Shown here piece after piece: positions 33,982 through 45,861 of a stretch of 64,000 nucleotides of DNA. Numbering within the stretch: position 1 is the stretch's first letter; each line of letters starts with the position of its first letter. Below the pieces are notes generated by a model. The model was not told the DNA's origin. It saw only the letters and a list, made by a program, of their open reading frames with translations, and ran no database searches. The stretch covers positions 3,112,501 to 3,176,500 of the forward strand of contig CM072341.1 of assembly GCA_036874045.1 (NCBI GenBank), in the 5' to 3' direction. Position numbers and translations under genes: made by a program. The stretch comes from Cymodocea nodosa. Lineage: Eukaryota; Streptophyta; Magnoliopsida; Alismatales; Cymodoceaceae.

Positions 33982-34434
33982 AACTCGACCTAAATGGGTA
34001 ATGACACATGCACTCCCCGAGGGCGCATGACGTGGTGGTGCAGCACCACACCTACCTCCATGGCCGTGATCTTTGCCGTTAGCCGTAGAAGGTACCTATG
34101 CAAGCAAGATAGATGCCTTGGAATCGGTGCTTGTTGTGGTGGCCTTCTTATGCTAAGACTGATGACGAGGGTGATGTCTCTTAGAGTTGGAACTCGAGGA
34201 GACATTTGGTGTTGAGGTCGATGTGCTGGGGGTTGGCCGACACCCTAGCAACACAATCGGCACAGACTCTTGGTTGGAGACAACACAGACACAAGAGTCT
34301 AAAAGAGAGGAGGGAAGTGATAACACTGTAGATTCTGAAATGCGAGTTATCAGGGTGAAGGGATCAAAGGGCAGGTCAAACTAAAAGAAATCCACTGTCA
34401 CCATGCTTCATTGATCTACGCCATCCTCTAACAC

Positions 34435-34776
34435 CTACACCACTATCTTCCCTGCATCTATCAGGTCTTGGATGGCTATCCGAAGCAAGAAGCACTTGTC
34501 TGTGGTGTGCCCCTTGATTTGATGATAGGCACAATACTCATTCTCTTGATACCATTTGGGCAATGGATTCGAGAGAGGCCTCATTTTTGGAGTAGGCAGC
34601 AAAGTTTTGAGCTTTGGCAGGATGACACTAAGTGGCTCTACTAGTGGAGTGAACTTCCTCTTGGGCTTCTGTTGCTGTGAGGAAGTGGAGGCCCCATCAC
34701 CCTTTGATTTGGGTTGAGCTCGGGCCTTGATAGCTTTGACCACCCATTGTTGCTTGGACTGTCCTACAAGGGCCAC
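34435..34776 (-). pseudogene. Tat-type gag C-terminus with knuckle
   Basis: Basic stretch followed by WYQENEYCAYHQIKGHTTDKC, a C..H...GH....C knuckle typical of Tat gag, then LRIAIQDLIDAG. Upstream gag sequence is lost at the junction near 34930. Confidence 0.78.
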
Positions 34777-34930
34777 AATCTAGTTAATGGGTGCAGCAGG
34801 TGCTGTGTAACCAGCAAGAGACTTGCCATACGACTATTGCTGATAGTATGGCCTGTTCTACACACTAACAACTGGTGGTTGCAACTATTGGGACTACACT
34901 ACTGGCGGTTGCAACACTAGGAAGGAAGTG

Positions 34931-35629
34931 TTAGGAATTTTGTATTTGAGTATTGTATTGTTTGTGTTGTATCGTGATTAATGTTATCTTTGTCAGTGTT
35001 GTGATTTTTTTATGTTGTTTTAGTTTTACAGTTTACTGAAATTGGTTCATTCAAAAGACTTAAAGATTTTAATGGTTACTGTTTAAATTATCTAAATGTT
35101 AGTATTGCTTAATGATAAATCTAGTGTTTACTAACATTAAAGAGCTTAATTGATGCTATTTACAATCTGTGGAACCACCCAATGGTTGGCCGAATTCCTC
35201 TGTAAATAGCAGTATTAAAAAGAAAAGGCAGGCTCGTGGAGTTAACTTAAGTCCATGAGGTTAGTCCATTGAGTTCGCCATAACTCAACGAACTTTGTCC
35301 ATTGAGTTAACTGTAATTCAATGGAGGGCTTATTGAAGATACAAATTTGATTGTTAACAAACGAACAGTTCTCAAATTCTTAAGCAATTCCCTATGGGAT
35401 TGACCTGTACTTACACACTAATACAATAGACAATGTGCACTTGTAGTTAAAGTACAAATTAGAATTAATATCTAAATTGTATTAAAGGTTGTTTGTTACT
35501 TCTAAAAGAAAGAATAGGCATAAAGATAAATTAACTAAGTAAAAACAGAAGTAACAAAGCCAAGTTTTTTTGGTACGTTATTAGAGATCTAATCAGATAT
35601 TCTAGTGTCGTGTTGGGAAAATCCAAACA
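34931..35629 (+). repeat. Family-A LTR 3'-end fragment
   Basis: Matches the downstream half of LTRs 1-3 (from TATTTGAGTATTGTATTGTTTG, equivalent to about 22143) and ends GGGAAAATCCAAACA, a canonical CA end, inside the divergent ORF X sequence. 5' half missing. Contains TAACTCAACG-type hairpins at 35240-35325. Confidence 0.8.
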
Positions 35630-36720
35630 ACATGCTGTGAATTCTTAGACTCTACTTCCATAGATTCTGAAGAAGGCTGGTTGACGTTTAGCTCTTCTAG
35701 AGTCTTAACTTTTTTAATATTTGCTACTCTAGACAATTCAACCTGTGAACTAGTTATGGCCTCAACATTGTCAATTATATCTACAATAACTTGTTCAATG
35801 TCAGTTACCTGATGCTCTGATTTTTCAATTTGTGCATCATCAAGGCTTGTATTTATAGAAAAACTTGAGCTCATATTTGACTTGCATTTCTTCTCAAGTT
35901 TTCTAACAAGTGAAAATAAAGTCTCATTATCATCATCAATTTTAGTATGCTCGGAACTGATGAGTTTATCAGATGCACTATAAGGTACAATGTCTAGACA
36001 TTCATTGTCCTTTGGAAATAAATGCTCATCTAATTTTCCTTTTCCAGTAGACTTTGTTTCCTTAGTCATAATTTTTCTGATTTTCCTTCTTCTATAAAAT
36101 TTCTATTTCTCCTCTTCAAGTATTGCTATTTTCTTTTCAAATTGCTCCATAAAAGTTTTCTACTTTAATTCTTCAAAAACACTTTCTATTGCTATAGTCT
36201 TTTGAAGACTGTCAACTTTTCTTTTATCTACAACAATATTTGATTCTACTTGTTTTGAATACAAAGGAGTAGGTATAACAAATTCATGTTCTTCCTCAAA
36301 TTCATGTAGTCGTGTACCACTTAGAGGAGTTTGAGGAATTCTATTTGATGAACCTACACCTTTTTCCATATATTTTGCATACTATTCTAAAAATGCAATT
36401 TTAGCACATTTCATTTTATATTCTCTATCATATTTACTTCGAATACACATATATGTAATATTTGCATCAGCATTTTGAAGGTGTTGTCTAACTTCATCTA
36501 GTATACCTTGAGGAAAGAAGTAATCACTATAAATTTCTACCAACCTTTTGTCCACTTGAAGTATTTTCTTGAACCAAGTGTGTAGAACTTCATTAGTATC
36601 TATTTCTTTTCTTTTTGTATCTCCTTTGCTTTTGCCTTTTCCTTTGTCATGACCTTTGTAGAACTTGGAGACCATCGTCGTAGCTTGTAACAGCAATAAG
36701 TAGGAAAGATTTTCAGACAA
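35630..36720 (-). pseudogene. Divergent ORF X N-terminal part (copy 3)
   Basis: One frame from MSENLSYLL (36720; an alternative start MVSKFYKGHDKGKGK lies 16 codons on) to the LTR junction, about 360 codons, with TAG stops near 36382 and 36160. A basic Lys/Gly/Asp stretch is followed by LHTWFKKIL...YSDYFFPQGILDEV, which resembles LHLWKRNL...YSQHYFPPTVLDDI of ORF X copy 1. The rest is acidic and Ser-rich with possible coiled-coil segments. The C-terminal domain is absent because the gene is cut by a family-A LTR end at 35629. Function unknown. Confidence 0.5.
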
Positions 36721-37164
36721 AGGTTTATGAATAACCTAAGTGCCCGTGTAATAAGTGTTTAAATAGGGTTTTTAGGCAAATAACTCAATATGTATAAGTC
36801 GGGTTTGGATTTTAAATGATTATTGAATATAGTTTATTCAATCAAGGTACCTAAAATATTCAAGTATAACTCGTTGAGTTAACTAACCTAACAAGTAAAA
36901 TGCTGTCTAGAGGCAGTTTTACACGTTACCTTATATAACATAACATTTAGTTAGTACACTTTTTCAGATGCTTCCTTCTAAAGACAACACACATGCTACA
37001 CTTAACATTATCTTGAGAACATTGTAAACTATTCTAACATTCTCTTCTTATGAATCTAAAATAGTTTGTTTGTCTTTTTAAATTGTTTCATCAAGATCTT
37101 AAAAGGACTTAAATTCAGATTAACTAAGATTTGTATTCTGAATTATATTAATCTATTTTAGACA
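36721..37164 (-). repeat. LTR-like block upstream of ORF X copy 3
   Basis: Lies between a polypurine-like run (minus strand TTTGTAGGGGGAGGA, 37166-37181) and the ORF X start, the same arrangement as 1150-2090. Contains an ACTCGTTGAGTTAACTAAC motif. No coding sequence seen. Whether it is a complete LTR is unclear. Confidence 0.4.
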
Positions 37165-38281
37165 TTGTTAATCCTCCCCCTACAAATATACTTCTTATAT
37201 ATTCAATAACATACAAAATATACTTGTATAACAATAGATGTTAAGTAGAACTATACTTTTAAATTTTCTTTTTAGAAACTTCTGTTATTCTGATTTTATC
37301 AAAAATGATTTCCAAAATCAATTCCTACTATATAAGAATCAAAACACAACAATGAACTCAATATGATTAATTCAAGGAGAATAAAAGAATGTATCTCAAA
37401 TAAACATTTTCAAAAGTACTAATGTTGATTCAATAAATCAGTAGTTATATTGGTAGAAACTATATTCGATTCAAAGATATCTGTAATTAATGAAACACCT
37501 CTTTTTTTTTCTTTTTTCTTTTTTTAAAGTTAGTTTGAAAAGCTTGAATCATACAAGAGCTTTCTAATGTACCCATGTAATGAGCTTTCAATCAACAATC
37601 CCAAATCTGATTAGGACCTTAGGTTGCCAGATTTAAAGAATCCTTTTTGAGGACAACAATCCTTACATACCTATCTACTCAAGTACAAAAGACTCATGAT
37701 CAAATTGATCAATAAACTCTCAAAGACTTTCACTTTGTAAGAACTTTTCATTTTAAGAATAGTATATATGTATTCCATTAATACAAATGCAATAAAACAC
37801 AAATCTCATATAATTTTTACTTCTATGATTTTACTAAAAATATGAATCAGTTTCAATAAGTTCATACTTTTGATTAACAATTTAAGATAATTTACATATA
37901 AATTATTCTACAAGTTTAATCAATTAAGTCAAATTTATGCATGATTATATACACTTTCCTCAATTCAAAGAAAACACTTAATCAAAATTTCAGAATTTCA
38001 GAAGTATTTAATGTTTTTCATTTACACTTCCACTTAAAATCGTGAAAACCATTAAAATTGATAACTTACTTAAAATCAATAAGATACTACTATGATTTTA
38101 CAATAAATACATAGTATCTTAAGTAGTAGTTTAGATATTACTTAGATATTTATGATAAGTATATAATATCTTTGAGGTAAACAACATCATCAATACTATT
38201 TATCTTTTTTTTATGTGGAGTTTAAGCATTTTACACATCACATAGCCTACAAATACCCAAATTTAATCTAATATTGCAGAA
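37165..38281 (-). repeat. Old, diverged family-A 3' internal region
   Basis: Aligns loosely with 4560-5720 of element A; shared landmarks include CTTGAATCATACAAGAGC (about 37543) and CTTAGGTTGCCAGATTT. It ends at the polypurine-like run. More diverged than the A, D, E copies, so probably an older subfamily. Confidence 0.6.
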
Positions 38282-40486
38282 TGTTTAGTTTTTAGTTAAT
38301 TTATCTTTATGCCTATTCTCTCTTGTAGAAGTAAACAAACAACCTTTAATATAATTTAGATATTAATTCCAATTTGTACTTTAACTGCAAGTGCACAGTG
38401 TCTATTGTATCAGTGTGCAAGTACAAGTCGATCCTATAGGGAATTGATTAAGAATTTGAGAACTGCTCGTTTGTTAACAATCAAATTTGTATCTTCAATA
38501 AGCCCTTTGTTGAATTACAGTTAACTCAACGGACAAAGTTCATTAAGTTATGGCTAACTCAATGGACTAACCTCGTGGACTTAAGTTAACTCCACGAGCC
38601 TCCCTTTTCTTTTTAATACTGCTATTTACAGAGGAATTCGGCCAACCATTGGGTGATTCCACAGATTGTAAATAGCATCAATTAAGCTCTTTAATGTTAG
38701 TAAATACTGGATTTATCATTAAGCAATACTAACATTTAGATAATTCAAACAGTAACCATTAAAATCTTTAAGTCTTATGAACGAACCAATTTCAGTAAAC
38801 TGTAAAACTAAAACAACATAAAATAATCACAACTCTGACAAAGATAACATTAATCACGATATAACACAAACAATACAACACTTAAATACAACACTCAAAT
38901 ACAACATGCAAACATAGATAAATTATTTTTGGTATTTTCGTTTTAATATGAACATGAAAATGGGCGAAAGGTGAAATGTAAAGTAATCTCACTTGACAGT
39001 AAATACTTCTGACACTACTTGCAACGTGATTACACCATTGAAAATTAAACCACTTACAATCTTGTCTCCTCTCTCTATAGAATCGCGAGTCTAGAATTGC
39101 AAGATGATCTCCTCTTCAACATACAGGCATCAACCTGAAGCAAGGCTAAAAGCTTTACGATCTCCTGAAATATGAGTCGGTCCTTAGTGAAAATGGCTTC
39201 CCTTCTTGCGACGCGATCACTCCTCATAGTGGTTGTCAAGCACTGTGTTTGGCTCGGAATCGACCCGACATCAGGCAAGTATCCTCACAGACCTCCGATG
39301 GTTAGTGATTATGGTGGTGATGATGATGGTTGGTGTGGAACTTCAGAGAATTGCGACGCCGATCCTCCTCTACACACATTGTCCGCCCATCGATCACACC
39401 TTCTTCTTTTTTCTTCTTTTCTTTTATATTTCTTCAGTAGTAACTACTTCTGCTTGAATGGTCGGTTGGATTTCCTTCATTCATATCAACGGCGATGCTT
39501 TCTTCTCCTATGCAAACATGGTTTTTTCTCTTCCAACTGTTTGTTCCTACAACCGCTACAATGGCATATTAGAAAATATAAAGAAATAAGCTGCTAACAT
39601 AATGCGCTACCTTAGTGTATATTCATGTAAATCAACGTGTATAGTTATGCTAACTTAACGAGTTAAATATGTGCATCTCACGTGTTATACTAAAGTATTT
39701 AAATTCAACACATGCATAAATTTAACTATCCGATGCTTAGGTGCATTTCGGATACTTAAAAACTTAACTATCCGATGCTCAGATGCATTTCGGATAGTTA
39801 CAAATAACTCACTGATATATAACTTAAGTAAATCTACCAGATCTCGACACGTGTCAGCAGCAGTTTAATCATAAAATAATATTTCGAAGAGTTACAGGTC
39901 TAACTATCTGATGCTCAGATGCATTTCAAATAGTTAGAGATAACTCACCGAAAATCCACTTAAGTCAATTTCCCAGAACATGACACATGTCCTCAGCTAT
40001 TTTATAAATAAAAAGAGATTTCAGAGAGTTACAGGGATAACTATCCTATTCCCAGCTGCAATTTCGGATAGTTATAGATAACTCACCGAAAGTTCACTTA
40101 AGTCATTCATTATGGTTTCGACACGTGTACTTCACGAAATAATAAAATATTCTCTCAAAACATAACTGTTCGGCAATTTAAACATAACTATCTGATACAT
40201 GTTCGATCTGTTAAACATAACTGTCTGAATATGTTCGGTATGTTAAACATAATTATCCAAAATATCAGAAAATTCGGATACTTAAGAATTTCACAGCCTG
40301 CAACTTACCGACAGTTCAGAAATGTACAAAATTAACATTAATTCCCTTAAATTAAGTAGATTCTTCAATTAAAGCATATAATAGTGCAATTATAACATAA
40401 TGGCTTAATTCTTATATGATAAGCTAAATATTATGCAATTAACCATCATTTAACCATTAATAATATGCACTTTTTCATTCTAAACA
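38282..40486 (-). repeat. Element D 3' LTR with U3 tandem repeats
   Basis: Minus-strand start TGTTTAGAATG at 40486 next to the polypurine tract; its end near TGTTTAG at 38282 lacks about 55 bp found in other LTRs. It is longer than the A LTRs because U3 (39720-40150) holds three diverged tandem copies of a roughly 150-bp unit, each with an AACTATCCG/CGGATAGTT inverted repeat, a TAACTCACCGAAA stretch and a GACACGTGT-like box. TATA box 39421-39428 on the minus strand. Confidence 0.82.
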
Positions 40487-40500
40487 CTTCCCCCATACCT
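40487..40500 (-). promoter_or_regulatory. Polypurine tract of element D
   Basis: AGGTATGGGGGAAG on the minus strand abutting the LTR, identical to that of element A. Confidence 0.85.
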
Positions 40501-40958
40501 AAATTTTGCTAGTCCCTTAGCAAACTAAGATCTAATTAATTGGTCTTTAAAAGTGCTAGAATTAATTCTTCCCCTTTGTTTTTCTTCTGTTTAGCATAAA
40601 AATATATTATGTATGTTTCAGTAATCAACCTTCAAATATACTTAGAATATATGTAAATTACATACAAAGTATATCATCATCACATAGGTGTTAATTATAT
40701 TATCGTTTGTTCTTCTTTTCATCATCTGTCATCCTGAATTTTCCAATAAGATTGCTAGAAGAAATTTCAACAACATATGAATCAAAGTACAATCCAATTC
40801 AATTTAATTAAGACAAGTAGAATAAATAATTGTATCTCCATTAAACAACTTCAAAAGTCAATTCCAGATTCATATTTCAGCAATTCTAGATAATAGAAAA
40901 TATACTCGATTCATAAGATATCTGTATTTCACAAAACACTTGTATCTTTTCACATATG

Positions 40959-41013
<55 letters not shown>

Positions 41014-42256
41014 CATATTTTAAAAGTTAATTTGACAAGCTTGAATCATACAAGAGCTTTCTAATGTACCCATGTAACGAGCTTTCAGTCAACAATCCCA
41101 TATCTGATCAGGATCTTAGGTTGCCAGATTTCAAGAGTCCTTGTTCAGGTCAACAATCCTTACATACCTATCTGTTCATGTACAAAAGGCTCGTGATCAA
41201 ACAAGTCAATAAACTCTAAAAATTTCCCTTTTTTTTTTCAATCAAACTACAAACACAAAACAAAACATTAATCACATACTATATATGTATGTATTTCATT
41301 AATACAGATGCAGTAAAACACCAATCTCATATAGTTCTGCTTCTATCATTTACTGAAAATATGAATCCATAACAATAAGCTCATACTTTTTATGTAGTTT
41401 AATAAGATCTACACATAAATCATTCTACAAGTTCAATCAATCAAATTAAATGTATCTTTAATCATATGTGTTTCATTTAATCTAGAATTCACATTTCAAC
41501 TCTTTTAGGACTTCAGATAATTTACTTATTTTTTCATTAAGCATTCTGATTTCATTTTAAAATCGTGAAACTGTTAAACTCATGAAATTCAGAAAACAAA
41601 CATAAGATGCTATATCTAGATTTGCATAAATAGTAAATTCAATAGCATCTTATATAGCCTTCTAAATATAACATTCAAGTAGTTTATAAAAATTTTATAG
41701 TCTCATTTATCGGATAGTTACAGCAAGTTCATAAAAATTTTCAATTTCCTCAAAACTTTACAGTACTATTTTAATTTCTTTAATTAACAAACTTACATGG
41801 CTGTTACTTTAATTACCTCCCCCCCATACCTATATTTTGCATTGTCCTCAATGTAAAAGATTTCACAATAAGTACAGTAATTGTAGCAGTCATGAATACA
41901 GTTTTGTTTGATTTAAAATTCAGGATGAGTAATTAGGTACATACCTTGTTTCATTTGTATCTCCTTCTGCATATTCCAATTTTTGATTCTGAAAAACTTT
42001 TCATTCACAGATAAAAGCAAAATATAAAACAAAATAACATTTAACAGATATTAATAAACTAGTGTCTTGTGTAGAACCCAGGCTCCTATGCCTTTGGTGG
42101 CTCACAAGCAAGCTAGTTGGTTTCCCAGAACAGATACTAACAAACTAGATTGATATTTTATTTTTTATTTTTTTTATAAAATAAAATGAAAACTATATTT
42201 TTTTTTCTAAAAATAAATGCAGAATACACACAACATTAAACACACAAAATCACACC
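40501..42256 (-). other. Element D 3' non-coding region
   Basis: Homologous to 4474-6253. Holds a TA/T microsatellite (40962-41013) and the conserved block with its core at 42082-42113. No gene. Confidence 0.7.
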
Positions 42257-43396
42257 TTAAGAACATGATTGAAAAGTAGAAACAAATGGAATAAATGTGT
42301 TAGTCCAAGCAAACTTTTTAGGCATAGTTCTTCTTACTATTAATTCTGTTTTAATGCAGTTCTTGTTTCTTCTTAATTTGTAAACATGTAATATATTATA
42401 AATTCCAAATACAAGTGCATTATCATTAATGATATGAAATGCAGAAAGAGATCCTTTTTGGTTCCAGGGTAATGTAGTAGTTTCTATTTCTACATCTATT
42501 TCAATATACTCCTCTTCCCACTTCCATTTATTTATGTCTTCCATAATCCATATTTGAAATTTCATCAGTTCCTCCCACCATCTTATCAGACATAAAGTAG
42601 GATCATCTTCTGCATTATACCACATTCCTATTTGAATTTTATTAAATTCTGCAGATGGTAGTTTAGCTATTTCACTCGGTGTAGGTAAAATTTTTATATA
42701 TTCATCATAACTGTCTATGCTCACTATGTATAAATCAGATCCATATGCTATTGATATCTCTGTGACTAGATATATATATCCATCAAGTATGACATGTGTT
42801 TGGTTAATTAATGATTTCTGTCCTAGATATATCATAATATTTTAATTCCAAGATCTATTCAGAAAATTATACACACTTAAGCGTAAATCTTCACCCCAAT
42901 TTCCTGTAGGTCTCCAATAATATAATTTTTTAGGAATTGCAGAATTTTTATCAGAAAATATTAAAGCTGACCCACAATTTACAATTGGTACTTCAAATCT
43001 ATTAGGTCTTCCTATATTCCATTCTTCTCCTATTATAGGATTTCTTATCAAAATATCAGGTAATAATAAACTTGCATACCTTGGTCTCGTCTTGTATATG
43101 ATTAATCCTTCATCTATCCTCATAATATGATTTATTCCTTCTAATGCATTGGGTGGAATTCCAGTAGTTTCTTCCATAGCTAGATATTCATGGTTAATTG
43201 AACTACAATTAAATGACCTCCATATGAATCCATCTCTAATCTTAGTTATTTTTGCAGCTTGTAATCCCTGAAAATATTTTTCTTCAATACAATCTTTAAT
43301 TTCCTTTGATACACAACACAGCCTGTACAGATCTTTAGCTAACAAGTTACTTAGTACTTCCCTTAGTACATCCAATGGTAATTGCATCAATTCCAT
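42257..43396 (-). pseudogene. F-box protein gene carried by element D
   Basis: Best preserved of the four copies: 380 codons with a single nonsense codon (TAA near 42840, GAA in copy A). F-box at residues 1-45 (LPLDVLREVLSNLLAKDLY), then RDGFIWRSFN, RNPIIGEEW, LIFSDKNSAIPKKLYYW, WYNAEDDPTLCLIRWW and FAWTNTFIPF near the end, consistent with an F-box-associated domain. It follows gag by about 190 bp on the same strand. By eye it differs from copy A at about 15 of the first 96 residues; most differences change the amino acid, so there is no sign of recent selection on these two copies. Expected role if expressed: substrate adaptor of an SCF ubiquitin ligase; target unknown. Confidence 0.87.
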
Positions 43397-43586
43397 TTGT
43401 CGATTCTATATAACACAAACAAAAATTTAGCAGAGACAAAAATTAACATAACTACTGCACACTCTCGTGGAGTTAAGGCATAACTCAACAGACTAAGTTC
43501 GTTGAGTTAAAAATTAACTCTACGATACTATTAACTAAAAATAAAAAACATATATACATACAGATAGTTGCTTCAGATATGATGCT

Positions 43587-44928
43587 TCATTCAGCTACCC
43601 TCCCAGAAGAGGTATCAATTTCATTAACTGTTCTATTGATAGGATTAGGTATAGCTTGTATTGGCAATCCTCCAGTAGGTTTAACTTCCATTGGTTCCTT
43701 CTGTCTAAGTGGTATATTTCTATTCTGATTTTGAATTGCAGCACTTCCAAAAAATCTAGACGATTGTTTAATTGTTGGATTATCTTTTCTAATTTCTCTA
43801 TTCTAGATCCTTGTTCCAGTAATGCTTCATAACTTATATTCTTCTCGTTTATATTTTCTCCTCCTTGGAAATTGTTGTTTCTCCAAGATAAATTCGGGTG
43901 ATTTCTCTAATTAGGATTATAAGAATTTCCCAAGTTATCTCTCTAGTTTCTAACATAAATAATATCTAAGTCATTTATGTTTGCATTCTTTTCTACTAGC
44001 TTTTGATTTAATGATAACTCTTCTATTTTCTTTGTTAATTCATTTAATTTCACCTCAAGCATAGTACTTGAATCTATTTCATGCATTCCTCTTGGTAATA
44101 TTTTTTTATCTGCAATAGCTTCAGCCGAATTTTCCCACTGTGTAGTTCTTTTTGCAAAGTTTTCTAAATATGCCCATGCTTCTTCACTAGATAACTTTAA
44201 AAATCCATTTTGACAAATAGATTCTAATAAAGATTTCATTGAAACATCTATGACTTTATAAATTATACCTATTAATTGTGCTTTACTCATTGCATGATGT
44301 GGACATTGAGTTAGTAAATCTTTAAATCTTTCAAAATATTTCTAAAATGATTCACCCTATTTTTGGCTACACATTAAGATTTCTTTCTTCTTTTTAATCG
44401 TTTGATGTGTTGGATAATATTTTTCCAGAAAAACAAAGTAAAATTCAGTCCATGTATAAATTGAATCAGGTGATAGAGTATATAACCATCTCTTAGCTCT
44501 GTGTCTTTTAAAGAAAAAGGGATATATCTAAGTTTAATAGCATTTATACTCATGTTCGGCATTTTCATCATTTGACAAACTTCGTTAAATTCTCTAAGGA
44601 AATAATAGGCATCCTCTCTTTCTAATCCATGAAAATGTGGCAATTGACTAATATAATTAGATTTCAGTTCAAACCTATCTCCCTCAAAGTTTGGCAATCG
44701 AATACATGAATGTTCATCAACTAATTCAGGATACAAAATCTCTTCTAATGGTTTTTCTACTGGAGCAACCATCTCTACGTTCTCTTTTAAAGAAAGGTTA
44801 GCTACACTCCAAAGAATTTCGTTAAAGTTCAGTTCAGAAAATTTTTCAGTACTCCTCTGCAATGAAAATTCCTGGGTAGGTGTTCTTACTAATTGTTTAG
44901 TGCTTAGAGAACAAGTCCATGTGCTCAT
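43587..44928 (-). pseudogene. Element D gag, downstream of pol and ORF X
   Basis: Same domain order as the copy at 7582-8925. Open for 184 codons (gag domain with FLREFNEV and LRYIPFSLKD), then a 2-base insertion near 44495 shifts the frame. A 4-base deletion near 43750 follows, and several TAG stops lie between 43900 and 44350. Motifs CPHH, AYLENFAKRTTQW and RNHPNLSW remain recognisable. Confidence 0.85.
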
Positions 44929-44957
44929 AAATAAATAGCAGAAGATTAATTACATAC
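44889..44957 (-). other. Candidate short intron at the gag start
   Basis: On the minus strand a strong plant-type donor, CTG then GTATGT, follows the small upstream ORF. An acceptor AACAATTAG 69 bases on would remove the intervening TAA and join the small ORF in frame with gag. Element E keeps the same donor (near 63870); element A has changed it to ATATGT. Alternative acceptors (TTTTCATTGCAG, 101 bases) are better matches but do not keep the frame. Confidence 0.25.
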
Positions 44958-45201
44958 CAGTCTGAAGCTTTCCATTCAATAAATATTTGTTGTCGGATGA
45001 AGTTGAATCAGCTGCTTCTCCTTCCAATTCCTCCAACGCATTCTCCTTTCTTTTAAAAGTGCTGGTAACTCGTAAATAACATTCTATTATATATATATAC
45101 TGCACATTCATAAAGTGAATAAATCTCATTGCAAGAACGTGGCTTGCAACGTGCATCGTGGTTCCTATTTTTATGGGTACGTGTACCACTACTAATTTCA
45201 A
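44950..45201 (-). CDS. Small ORF upstream of gag, element D
   Basis: 83 codons (MKLVVVHVPIKIG start), in frame with the gag ORF that begins 21 bases after its TAA. Very similar to 8974-9198, which suggests it was coding in the ancestor. No domain recognised. Confidence 0.42.
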   Translation of the reverse strand: MKLVVVHVPIKIGTTMHVASHVLAMRFIHFMNVQYIYIIECYLRVTSTFKRKENALEELEGEAADSTSSDNKYLLNGKLQTGM

Positions 45202-45861
45202 ATTTTGGTAACCGCTAAACCGACGAAGTTTCGTTCGTGGTTAAAAGAATAACTGTTCTGCTTAATCCACGAACTAACCTCGTTGAGTTACAAATAACTC
45301 AATAGAATATAGTCGGTTACTGTTGCTAACTCCACAAACTAACTTTGTTGAGTTACTGATAACTCAACGAAGTGACCTTATGTTATATTATTGACCTCAT
45401 GGAGTTACGTTTAACTCAACGGACTTACTTCGTTGAGTTAACACTTGGCAACTTCTAAGTTTTACTCTTGTAAGTTCCTCTCTGTTCTTTTTTTCTTTTT
45501 CATTCTGTTAACTGAAATAAAGTTAAATCTATGTCATTAATGCATCATTCTAATTAAAATACGTTTAAATCTGAACATTATATAAAGATTTAACTTGCAG
45601 GTCATTTTATGTTATGCAGAATTTACATTTTAACTTACAACATGCAAAAAATTTTAAGCAGTTATCTTGTCGTTCAGCAAATTGTAAATCTGTTACATAT
45701 TCATTCTTAAAGTTCCACAAATTACATAATATTCAATAAATTCCATTCATTTGACATCCAAAACATGTATGAAAATTGCATCTGAAAAATTATATTCATT
45801 AATATGAATCAATTACATTACAAGTACATACAATTTTACACAAGTAAATGAACAATACAAT
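45202..45861 (-). other. Hairpin-rich spacer between ORF X and gag
   Basis: 45280-45440 has three TAACTCAAC/GTTGAGTTA pairs and one with GTGGAG. The rest is AT-rich. Homologous to 9270-9840. A promoter or leader for gag could lie here, but nothing proves it. Confidence 0.55.

Larger units (their letters stand above)
31470..34930 (-). mobile_element. Tat/Retand-type Ty3/gypsy fragment
   Basis: Noticeably more GC-rich than its surroundings. Carries, on the minus strand, a gag end with knuckle, a protease region and part of RT from a Tat-lineage element, cut off in RT after the palm (about 31600). No LTR of its own is visible, so it is an internal fragment, probably trapped by recombination between other elements. 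Confidence 0.8.

Noticed and set aside
33392-34384. Plus-strand ORFs over the Tat fragment
   Set aside because: Antisense shadows of Tat protease/gag sequence.
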